Below are positions 1 to 9,741 of a stretch of 64,000 nt of DNA, one piece after another; the first letter of the stretch is position 1, and the number at the start of each line of letters is the position of its first letter. Made by a program: the position numbers and the translations under genes. This stretch comes from Bombardia bombarda. Its lineage: Eukaryota; Ascomycota; Sordariomycetes; Sordariales; Lasiosphaeriaceae. A model generated the notes under the pieces. The model saw nothing but the letters and a program-made list of their open reading frames with translations. It was not told the origin of the DNA and ran no database searches. Location: the NCBI GenBank assembly GCA_030512295.1, contig JAULSR010000003.1, forward strand, positions 744,001 to 808,000, read 5' to 3'.

Positions 1-530
1 GAAGCGACATCAAAACAACGGGCTATGTCGTCCTGCAGGGGGAGGTCTGGAGACCATTCGGCGGGGCTACTGACTGCCGAGCTACAGCTAGATGACCAGA
101 TGGGGCTCTCATCCTCGGCCAACTTCCAATGGGACAATGTGGGGAGGACTGGCTGCTGCTAGGATGAACGTCTGCCAGCTTGTCATGGATGCGTTGCAGG
201 GTCGATTTAGCAAATCATACCGTCCTAAGGAGCGTGGGAGGATCTGCTGGAGTTGAGGGACGGCAACTTGGGTGGGCCATACGCCATCCGAGGTCCGTGG
301 AGTAGTATACGCCACCACCCGTATCGCGGCGGTGATAACGGGTCCGCCTTCGGGGCGGGACAGAGGCCCAATGTAGTACATCGGCCCTGCTCGGTTGTGG
401 CCTCCGCGTCTCGATACCATGGCGTACCGACGTGGGGGGATCAAGGGCCAATGGTTCCGGCATATGTATGGACAGGTCGTCCGGCAGGGTTGGGTGCTAT
501 ACGCCCTCGGGGAAGAGTGCTTTAGATGTG
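1..530. other. No gene seen; upstream flank
   Basis: Several open frames of 60-110 codons overlap on both strands here, but none has a recognisable domain, signal peptide or splice-linked partner, and they overlap each other in antisense. I read the stretch as the upstream flank of the BCS1-like gene. Confidence 0.5.
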
Positions 531-538
531 TATATAAA
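531..538 (+). promoter_or_regulatory. TATA box of the BCS1-like gene
   Basis: A TATATAAA element lies about 95 bases before the candidate ATG at 632 and is followed by a pyrimidine-rich stretch, the usual layout of a fungal core promoter. It is the only good TATA match in the upstream flank. Confidence 0.5.
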
Positions 539-631
539 GACCGCTTCCTCCCAGTTCAACCATCGTCTAAATCACTCCCCTTGCCCACCATATAGCCCGC
601 TGACTGTCCGGCTTCACTATTGCTCTACCTA

Positions 632-2136
632 ATGACGCGGATCCACCGGCTCAGTTCATTCCATCTTCTCGAGTCTCTATCCTGGACTTCTTGTTCCCCG
701 GCTTCACCGTCCTCTACGCCGCCGCCGCCGAGCAGCTTCTAGGCAACTTGAGCAGCTACACTCGCCTGCTGTGCGTGTGTGGGATAGTTGTGCTCTTGGC
801 TAGACCTGCCTTTGGGCGCCTCTGGGGCTTTGTGAAGACCCACTTCAGTTCGTCATTCTTGGCCGTTTGTGACACTCACTTTCTGACAGCCAGCAGTTGT
901 GACAACCCAAGCCGACAGTACCGATGAATCACACGAGATGCCCGCCCACTGGGCTTCTACTCAGCAATTCGCTCATAACGCCCGTTCCTCCCTCGTTCGT
1001 GTTGGCTGGAAAACAAAGCAAACCGATAACGACGAAGGGGGCAAGAGAAAGCCTCTTAACTATTTACCTTGGAATGGGAGGTTCTACTTCATCTACAAGA
1101 ACCATTTGCTCTGGTACCGGTCCAAGCAAAAGGAGTCGGGCCTCCGCCTGATAGAGGAGGTTTCGGTCTCCTGCCTTGGCAGATCTCCGGGGGTTGTGAA
1201 GCAACTCTTCGACGAGTGCCGAGAAGAGTACCTGAAACTGGCGCAGAACAAGACCGCCATCTACGAGTCCCGAGGTGACAGTTGGGAAAGGATGAAGACG
1301 CGAGACATCAGACCCATCTCGACCGTTATCATGGATAAGAAAGAGAAGTCTGGGCTGCTGAGTGATATCGGAACCTTCCTCGACCCACGAGAACGGGGGT
1401 GGTACTCAGAGCATGGCATTTCCTATAAGAGGGGCTACCTACTGCACGAGCCGCCAGGGACAGGAAAATCCAGTCTGAGCTTGTCGATCGCTGGCTGCTT
1501 CGATCTGGAGATCTACACTCTCAGTCTTTCCAGTATCAGCGAAAAGTCTCTGGGCAGGTTGCTCCACAAGCTTCCCTTGTATTGTATCGTTCTTCTAGAA
1601 GACGTTGACGCCGTTGAGACGCGGTCTCGACGAACAGAACAAGGGAGCGACGATGAAGATGAAGAAGAGGGAGGCTCGGGACATAGAAAGGGAAGCGTCT
1701 CTCTATCCGTCCTCCTCAATGCCCTCGATGGCGTCGCGTCTCAAGAGGGTCGAGTGCTCATCATGACAACAAATCACATCGAGCGGCTTGATCCCGCACT
1801 CATTCGACCCGGCCGGGTGGATAAGAGAATCGAACTTGGGCTTGCAACAAAGGACATTGCCGCTCAGATCCTCTCTCTGATCTACAAGCGTTCTGATTGC
1901 AACATCATAGCTGAAGAGGAGGCGGTCGACGACGCTACGATCGAGAAGCTGGCCGCAGACTTTGCCGGCAAGATGCCGGAAAGGGAGTATAGCCCTGCTC
2001 AAATCGTGTCGTTCCTGGTGGAAAACAGGCATTCGCCTCGCCTCGCAGGGCAATGCAAAACATGCAGCAATGGATTGCCAAGATCAGGGAGGAAAAGAAA
2101 ACGCAGAGGGCGGGCTCCTGGGTGCTCAATGCTTGA
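632..2136 (+). CDS. BCS1-like mitochondrial AAA ATPase, frame-disrupted
   Basis: Bcs1-type proteins are inner-mitochondrial-membrane AAA ATPases; Bcs1 itself translocates the folded Rieske protein, but fungi carry many paralogues of unknown substrate. Seen here: an N-terminal hydrophobic segment (IVVLLARPAFG region), an intron at 848-896 (49 nt), the BCS1 N-domain, Walker A at about residue 257, Walker B (LLEDVDAV) at about 305, and sensor/arginine region RLDPALIRPGRVDKRIEL. Walker A reads EPPGTGKSS, with Glu where the first Gly is normal. The frame breaks twice: between the ATG at 632 and residue 20, and at GGG 2048-2050, where one extra G restores a typical C-terminus (MQQWIAKIREEK) ending at 2136. 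Without the correction the frame runs on to 2479 in non-conserved sequence. Either homopolymer error or a decaying paralogue; the altered Walker A slightly favours decay. Confidence 0.75.
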
Positions 2137-3384
2137 TACTGCCGGGGTATGGTGCTCGATATGCGTAGGGACGCTGCCCGGCCCGGAGAGGAACAGAGGG
2201 TTAAGCGGGAGGCTTTGGGGATTCGCTCGAGAATGTGCGGGGATCTTGACTGGTTTGGCGGGTTCCATTTTGTGTTCGGATTCTGGGTTCTTGGGGTTCA
2301 CGCCAAATTGCAAACAAGTGTTCACTATCTTGAAGTCCTTCCGGCCCTTACAGGGCGCCACTAATGTATCTGAGTTTCAAACAAGCGAGCTGAAGTGGCG
2401 CCGAGAAGGCAAAGCCAGGAGCCAATCAACAAGGCTCGCGGTTCCGGGCATTCGCCTTGGGGCGGGAGCGGAGGGGTAGGGATTGGCACGGCGGGCACCC
2501 TTCGGCGAAGGGCTCTCCCTGGTAGCCCCGGTTGACTTGGCTGGCGCTGGCCACCACCGTCACCGCCGAGCCGCGGAGCGCCAGGGGACCGGGAGCTGTC
2601 GGGATACTGGAACGTATCGACGGCGAGAAGCTGAGGGCTCGGCCCTGCCGAATACCCAGAGTAGGAGGCACCGATTCATACTTCACCGGTATCGTTGAAC
2701 TTCGCTTCCAAGACCTGGTATACCTCAGCTCTGACTTGCTGCCGCGTCATGCCCCGGAAGCGAGGGGCATATTCGACGTTCTTTTGGGCAATTGGGGCGG
2801 ATTTCTCAGGATGAAGCTAGTAGCAGAAGCGGCTGGCCTGGCTGAAGGAGCCGAACACTGGTTGGTGCTCTCCCCCTAGAGATCGTGACTAGCCTAATTT
2901 GACAAATTTATCCACCATGTGAGGAGGGATCGTGGTTTGTCGACGTGACGTTCTGGATCCGTGACGAGATCGGAGAGGAGCGGTCGATGCTGCACTTCTG
3001 TGGGGGGCGTGCTCCAAGCAGCGGGGAGCTCGGTTCGAGGAGTGTGTGCGGGCGTTGGTGGTTTGGCCCGTGGTTCGTCCTCCGGCGGCTCTGACGGTTG
3101 AATGAGCTCACGCTTTGGGGGGCGTGATACCTTGTAGCGCTGCCAAGATAAATGACCTCATCGTCTGATGCGCCATTCTTCCCTTGCGGGTTCACACTCG
3201 ACACTCGTGTTTGATGACGCAGCACAGGCATCGCTGTCCGCCCCCCCGGTGCTGGTAGGCAAGAGTAGTGGTGTGCATCTGGACAGCTGCGCAAAGTGGC
3301 TGGAGCCTGGGTGAACAGGGGCAACTGGAGGTGGTGTTTAATTACATAACCATATAACCAGAAGCCGAGGCCCCGATAGCGGGT
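2137..3384. other. No supported gene
   Basis: An open frame at 2532-2879 (+, 115 codons) and one at 2908-3324 (-, 138 codons) have no recognisable motif and no splice partners. I see no gene I can support. Confidence 0.4.
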
Positions 3385-3390
3385 ATAAAC
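3385..3390 (+). promoter_or_regulatory. TATA-like box
   Basis: TATAAA in the context GGGTATAAACC. It precedes the possible relic at 3438-3735 and is the main reason for suspecting transcription in that direction. Confidence 0.3.
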
Positions 3391-3437
3391 CCCTTAAGAA
3401 CAAGAGCACTGGAAGAGCAAAAGGACTATTATCAACG

Positions 3438-3735
3438 GTGCAACTCTTGAATGCCCATTGTCGGCGGATACAAATGCGTACCGTACCTACGTCAATGGCG
3501 TCACCCCCATCACCCAGCCCAAATACTCATCCCGTACAACCATATCACCAGAGACCTCTGGACGAACTTCCCGCCCGTATAGTTTTTGATATGCCAATCT
3601 TGCAAGCTCCGAGCCGGCCGGCTGCGGAAACATCAGGGACGCGACACTAGTATTCCATGGTATCTCCGGAAGGAGTTTTTGGATTGATACCAGTGGACCT
3701 TCGATCTGGATTCTCAGGGGCTGCTCCGGTGGTGG
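3438..3735 (+). pseudogene. Possible degenerate coding stretch
   Basis: Downstream of the TATA box one plus-strand frame reads about 90 residues with protein-like texture (for example ATLVFHGISGRSFWIDTSG) interrupted by a stop at about 3587. A 102-codon minus-strand frame (3487-3795) overlaps it. No family is recognised on either strand. It could equally be noncoding. Confidence 0.15.
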
Positions 3736-3795
3736 GGGATGGAGTGGGTGAGCGGAAGCTCTGATGCAAGGCGGGATGTGAAGCTCGAGAGCCAT

Positions 3796-4684
3796 GAAGA
3801 TTGTAAAGAAGATGGAACCAACAGATCTACAATGTGGGAGAGCTGCCTTTTCGTTTCCCTGGCGCTCGGCCCCACATGACCCACATGACCGTTTATCGGA
3901 GGTTCAAAGGGCCGTGGCTTTTGGCACCAACCCCTGCAACTTGAAATCGGCACTCCCTGCTCAAACCTACTTCAAAGATACATGCGTTCCCACCAAAAAT
4001 TAAGTATAGATCGATGAACCGCCAAAGTTCACTGTTTTGCAACTGCCCCCACCTCCATCATTGCACATCAAAAATAACTATGAAAAGTATCATGGCCTTT
4101 ACGCGCGGTAAGGTATATCTCGCTGAACAATGATAGGCAAACTACTTTGCTAGGATCAAGTAAATAGAGAGGTGGCAAAGCATGAGATAGTGTTGCTTCA
4201 ATACAAAAGATAGAGAACGGGAGAAACGCGAGCGTATATATATTTGCCTCGCTTTCCCTTGAAAGAACCATACGTATAGCAACGTCGCTACAGTTTCATT
4301 TCGCGCGCGTCGTTTCCTGGCGAGTTACGACTCAAAATGGGGGCCGAAAGAACGCGCCTCGCAGCTGGCCGGTCGCACTAACCGGCCAACAAAGGCATCT
4401 AGCCTTGGTGGAGTCGTTCACACAAGCAGGGCCTCGCTGGCGGGTCATACGAACTACCCCGCAGGAGCCGCTCACGGCCAATCAATAGTAGCCGCCCCCA
4501 CATCTTGCTGCCTGGCCATTCGTAGGCGCCCTGCTAAAAAATGATCTTCTGGCCAAAACAAATCTCTCCGACTGCATGCAACGAAACCCACGACCTTGTG
4601 GCTCTCAGCAGGCCATCCTGTCGGCCAGCCTGAGCGCCGATAGAAAACCCATCCTTTCCTGTACTCGTCAGTGCGTTCTCTGCC
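3796..4684. other. No gene seen; upstream region of the DUF7924 gene
   Basis: Only short unlinked open frames occur. An AT-rich block with runs of TATATATA lies at about 4233-4250. I see no domain or splice-linked exon. Confidence 0.5.
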
Positions 4685-6813
4685 ATGAACGGCGGAGTTA
4701 CTAAGGCGCGGACCCGCCGCCCTCGTGCGACACCATCCAAGGCCGTGCAAGCGAAGCTGCTGGACGCTGCTGCAGACAAGAGTGTAGGTCAGTCATTGAC
4801 AAGTTTCGCGGAAGCGGACGACTATTAACTCATCAGGTGCAGAGCTTACACAGAGCCATCGAGAGCAGTCTCTAGTGAACGGAGGCCTCGCCCGAGACGC
4901 GACGCCCGTGCCGACGGCGAAGAGGCAACTCGACGCGACACCCGAGAGCGATCCGTTGCCGGCGAAGAGGGCCCGACTGACGCGAACGGACGCACAACAG
5001 CCTGGAGTCGAGAAGGTAGAACAAACGGACAAGGTATGCGGACGTTCCCTGACGCAAGCCAGCGACTAACAGAGGAGGTCGCGCAGACGACTTTACAACA
5101 GCCAGAGCCTAGGCCTCCCAAGCGGCTGTACGCCTCGTTCCTCAAGGACTTCGTCGACCCAGTCCACCCGCATCCCCGTCCCGAGTCTCTCCACACCTTT
5201 GTATCTGGGTGGCTCGAGTCCGCTGGATCAGACAGAGAAAAACGCTGCCGGTCAGATAGCCATCTTTACCGTTCAGCCGACGACCCCGTTCCGAGACAGC
5301 TCGCGAAATCGGCGCCGGAGATGGGTTACACACGGGGTGCCGACGGGTTTGCCGTGCCGGCGACGCCCGCTTCTACTGGGTCACGTTCGTACCGAGCCGA
5401 CACGGGCCCGGTCGCGCCGTCGGACGTCACCGGCTCCGGTCGGTCGGGAAGGAGTCTCGTCGAGGATCCGCTTTACCGGGACGCAAACCTGGCCGAGAAC
5501 AACATCTACATGCGCTCCCCATACGAGGAATTCCCCGAACAAGTCGCCGGTCTTGTTGACTACGTGCGCAGGGACCGTGACTCCCCCGGTCCATCGCCGG
5601 ATCAAGTCAGGCAAGACTCTAACCTGGCTGCCCTTCAATGGAAGGGGGCTGGGGAACCTCAAGTGGAACAATACTTCCGTGCCAATATCTTCCCTTATCC
5701 CGACATAACAGACAGCCTCCAGCGCAGCGATAGGTTGCCGATGACCAAGGACACTGTCCCAACTACGAGGTCCAAGCTGAAAGTCAGCAACCCAGTACCC
5801 GACATGCTCTACGGGTATTCCCGTGACGAAGCATTCACGAGAGCGCAGCAGACCCAATTCAACTCGATGAGAAATACAATGGTCGCAAACAGCCAGAACC
5901 TGATCTATCCGTTCTTCGCCATCGAGTTCAAGGGTGATGGGCCCTCTGGTGGTGGGACCATGTGGGAGGCGACAAACCAATGCCTCGGCGGTTCTGCATC
6001 CTGTGTCAACATTGCCGAACGCCTTAACTACCAGCTGAGGAGGTGCAAGAACGACAATATCCAGACAATTGATGGTGTCGCATTCTCCATCGCCATGAGC
6101 GGCACAGAGGCACGACTCTACGTCTCATGGAAGCATAACGAAATCGAGTACTATATGGCGAATGTCGATTGTTTCTTGCTTCAAAAACCCGACCAGTACA
6201 TCGCATTCCGCAAGCACGTCCGGAACATCATCGACTGGGGGAGGGACAGACGGCTCAACGAGATTCGGGACTCCCTGGACAACCTTTTGGAAGAGAGCAG
6301 GAAGAGCGCTTCCGAGGCGGCCAAGTCTCGTCCACCACCATCCGATGGTTCCGTGGCCAGCGGCAAGAAGCAGAAATCCTCATCCTCATCGCGCCGAAAC
6401 AGCAACAGATCCGACAATTCACAAGCCCAAACACGTGCAGCAGAACGGGCCTTACCCGAGATCGGATGAGCCGGCCTCACAAGCCGTCCGTGGCGCCCAA
6501 CCTTCCCGCTCTCATCAACAGCAGAGCTTCGTCGACGCTGACGACTACACGTCCCAAGACGCTGGCGAGCACCGTCACCGGTCGGGCTCCCATCGCCGCG
6601 AAAACCATGGCCCGGCAAGCCCGTCCTACGCGCCGACCTCTCCACGGTTGTCTGGGGAGCGTCGTAAGTCGACTCGCTCTTCGCCATCCCGGGATGATTC
6701 CGCAAACAGCATCGTCCAGAAACACAGCAGAGTATTGGGAGTGGCATGCCACACAACGCAGGCACTTCCACCAACACACCGATGGAACTATCACCTGGGC
6801 AGAGGATGAGTGA
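4685..6813 (+). CDS. DUF7924 (PD-(D/E)XK-like) protein
   Basis: Exons 4685-4787, 4837-5033, 5087-6434, 6484-6663 and 6710-6813 give 643 aa. The first two introns (49 and 53 nt) are strong: GTCAGT and GTATGC donors, TTAAC/CTAAC branch sites. The N-terminus is basic and disordered; the conserved core has NPVPDMLYGY followed later by FFAIEFKG, which looks like the PD...ExK signature of restriction-type nuclease folds, then a Q-C-G-rich helix. DUF7924 proteins are abundant in fungi and, as far as I know, functionally uncharacterised. The intron 6435-6483 is weak (GTGCAG donor, no clear branch); if it is retained the protein stops at 6469 after 560 aa. Intron 6664-6709 has a perfect GTAAGT donor and leads to the C-terminal tail (EYWEWHATQRRHFHQHTDG), supporting the long form. 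An indel instead of intron 4 cannot be excluded. Confidence 0.75.
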
Positions 6814-7156
6814 AAGCCATACTAAAATTAAAAGTCGTAAGATTGGGAAACGAGGATTTAGGATACCGATGGGTACCTCGGATGATGTAATTATATCGCG
6901 TATTTCTTCATTGCTATTCATTATCAGCGTCGCCAGATTTCTTTCTCTTCCTAACTTCTCCCCGAGCCCTCCCTCTCCTGTGCTTCCCTCCCTTCGCCCC
7001 AGCAAGCAGATCCTGCGTCCCAAAGGCCCGGATTCCCTCCTAGGCCTCGATCCCGGTTCGAGGATACGACCCGTGCACATGCGGGCTAAAAATAGTCCGA
7101 TGTTCCGTCGAAGGTTTTGCTGCTTCGGAACTCGTTCCCCTTCAATCTGTGTGATG

Positions 7157-7230
7157 CTAGACGGCGCAGGTACTTTCACCAGCACGCTGACGGGACGATC
7201 GCGTGGGCAGAGGATGGGTTTTCGGGATAA
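7157..7230 (+). repeat. Second copy of the DUF7924 C-terminal tail
   Basis: One frame reads RRRYFHQHADGTIAWAEDG and ends in TAA at 7228-7230. It matches the last exon of the upstream gene (RRHFHQHTDGTITWAEDE, about 6757-6806) over some 50 bases with mostly transition differences. No other exon of the family is seen around it, so it is an orphan tail exon from a partial tandem duplication or the end of a lost neighbour. Confidence 0.6.
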
Positions 7231-9741
7231 TTTGTGGTAGGGCTTAGGAGATCAAGCCGGATTGCAAACAGTGTCCATCAGCTCTACATATCCTCAGCTC
7301 TTTACAGGATGTTACCAATTTGTTCCAAGTATCTGGTATGGTGCGTGCTTAAATTGGCGCTGAGGTATTGATGTCCAAACCAACCGTACGCAACCGGTCC
7401 GAAGCAAATGCCGCGCTCGGCACTGGCTTCAGGAGGCAGGCTATAGCGTCACGCCGTGGAAAAGGTCAGGGAGTATTGTGCCGCATGTGGCGCCTTGTGA
7501 AGCTGGCTTAACAGCCACTGGCAGGGCCGGCGTCTCTGTACCATCCAGTTCCGCCCCCTAGGCGACCTTTCCAATGCCGGTGCGCAGACTGGCCTTCTCT
7601 GCGTCCTAGTCTTTCGCCCTGGACTGGTAGAACGGGGGGTCGTAGCCATCCGCCACCGTCCTGGCTCGATCCGCAGAAGGCCACGTGGAGTGCGCCTCGC
7701 CAAGCACCGCCGGTCCCTACCAGCCGGTCGAGCTCACGCTGGAGGGCTACGGCTACAGCCTCGGCGGCGGTGATCTCCGGCGGCAACAGCTCGACGTCCT
7801 CGCGCCCATTCCAGGCGGCCCTGACAGCGGCGGACGAGCAGCCGGAGTTGGCAGCCCACTATGGTGTGCTCGCACTGGGCCCTCGAGTGCCGCGCCAAGG
7901 TAACCTGCCCAACCACGGAGATAGCCATGCCTGGATCTAGTCCGCGAAAAATGCCCAGTGGCTGGACCAGCCATTCTTCCCAGGTCTTCTCGGAGTCGCA
8001 ATCAAGGGCAGGGGGCCTCTATGCGCCGGCTCTGCGCCTCGATTGCGCTTCTGGTCATCGCGTGGAAGCGGAACGGCAGCTGTTGATGGTCGAAGATGAG
8101 TAGGACCAGACCCGTCAACCTAGGGCCACAACAGCCGACTCATTATCCAGCTGCTCTTGGCTTAGAGGACGACGGTGCAGCTGGCGCTGTGGCCGTCCCT
8201 CACCCACGCTAGTATCGCCCACGTCGCTGAGGGCGGCCGTCGCGGCGAGCTGGGCTGTGCCGCCTACCGCTGGCTCGGCGCTACCTTCATCCGCTCCGCC
8301 GGATGTGCGTGCGGCGCTGCCGTCGCCCGCGACCCAGGCCACGAAGCAGGTCTACCTCGTCCTACGGCGGCAGGCCGATAACGCCACCCTCGCGATCAAG
8401 CTCGTACCAGAGGCCGCCGGATCCGCGGCATGCCGTGAGACAGTCGGCGCCATGCTCGGGCATCGGATAAAATTTCTGAATATCGTCGCCGTAGCCTAGC
8501 ATGACGGAGTTGTCGCGGTTGCCTTGTGCTCTCTTTGCGAGGATTGTCCGTCACGATGGTGCCCGCTTCGGCGTCCACCGTAGGCGATGGCGCAACCCGC
8601 CAGCCTCCCGCCCTGGCCACGAGCGGCACCGCAGCCCTCCTCTTCGAGGATTTCTCCGCTCGACCAGCCTAGCATGGTCGAGGCACGCCGCCCGCCAATC
8701 CGACCCGGACAAACGCTTCCACTGGTCGACGACGCGTCGGCTGGCGACGCAGACTGCGCCCAAGGGTGTTGGCTGCCACGCTTGGGCCGCTCCGCCTACC
8801 CGACGAGTTCATGTCTGCGTCACAAGCCTTAACAGGCTTGTTATTTGACGCCCGGCGGCCCGATTCCTCCGTCCTGGTTCGAGGCATGACGCGCGTTAGG
8901 CTTGCTCCGCGGTGAGGACCGCCGCTTCCACTGACAGCGCATCTGTTGGCTGGGCAGATTCTTCCTAGCTGCGTGGTAAGGCACACGCCACGCTTGGACA
9001 TCGGATGCAGGCAGCCACCTCGTTGCGACGCCGGATCAGCCCAGCTTCCTCCCGCGTCTCATGAGCTCAGCGCCCCCCTCTTCCTGGCCGTGGAGAAACA
9101 CGCTCTCTTACGGTCGGCGGTCAAGCGATTCTCGAACTGTACAACGCATGCTCGAGGTCGTGGAAGGGCTTTCGTGGCTCCACGCAGCCGGAAGGTGGTA
9201 ATCGAGTCTTCTCGAATTGCAGAAACCGCAAGGCGTCTCTACTTCAGTTAGTTAGGTCCCGATGGCTGGACGTGCTTGCCGAGGGGGGACTTCACTTTAC
9301 CTCTCCATGAGATTGCCCCGGTCCCAATGCTGACGCGGATGGCGCGTTATGTGTCTGAGCTAATGCGCGGCAATTCCGTCAATGGCTGGAATACGATGCA
9401 GCGGAAACGGAAGGAATCGAAAGGAAATTGGAAAGGACGGCCGACGGTGAGGGCATGGAGTATTTATCAAGAACAATGGACATCGTGGGTTGAGGAGCAG
9501 GTACGTGGAAGCTCGGGCGTAGGAACAAAGTCGGCCCTAGGAGCAGGGGTCTTGATTGGAGGGGGTGGGTCGGCCGCAGGGGCCAAGCGGGCGAATCAAA
9601 AACGGAAGCCTCGACAGCGACACAGGAATTCCAGGGCGGGCCTTCTTGGACAGGCGATTCCAGGTGCAAGGAAAGCAGTGCCACTTTTGCGACCGCCCGC
9701 ATCACCACATCAATCGCAACGACGCTATTCACAACATCACA
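7231..9741. other. GC-rich stretch, possible protein-kinase relic on +
   Basis: No continuous gene is seen. On the plus strand two short pieces resemble a Ser/Thr kinase: around 8350-8405 a frame reads QVYLVLRRQADNATLAIKLV, like strands beta2-beta3 with the VAIK lysine, and around 9140-9195 another reads RMLEVVEGLSWLHAAGR, like helix E before the catalytic loop. They lie in different frames with stops and no HRD or DFG motif was found. The last 400 bases serve as the POL5 upstream region. Confidence 0.2.

Noticed and set aside
6181..7185. 334-codon minus-strand open frame
   Set aside because: Antisense to the DUF7924 gene and its tail; no domain and no methionine-proximal conserved part.
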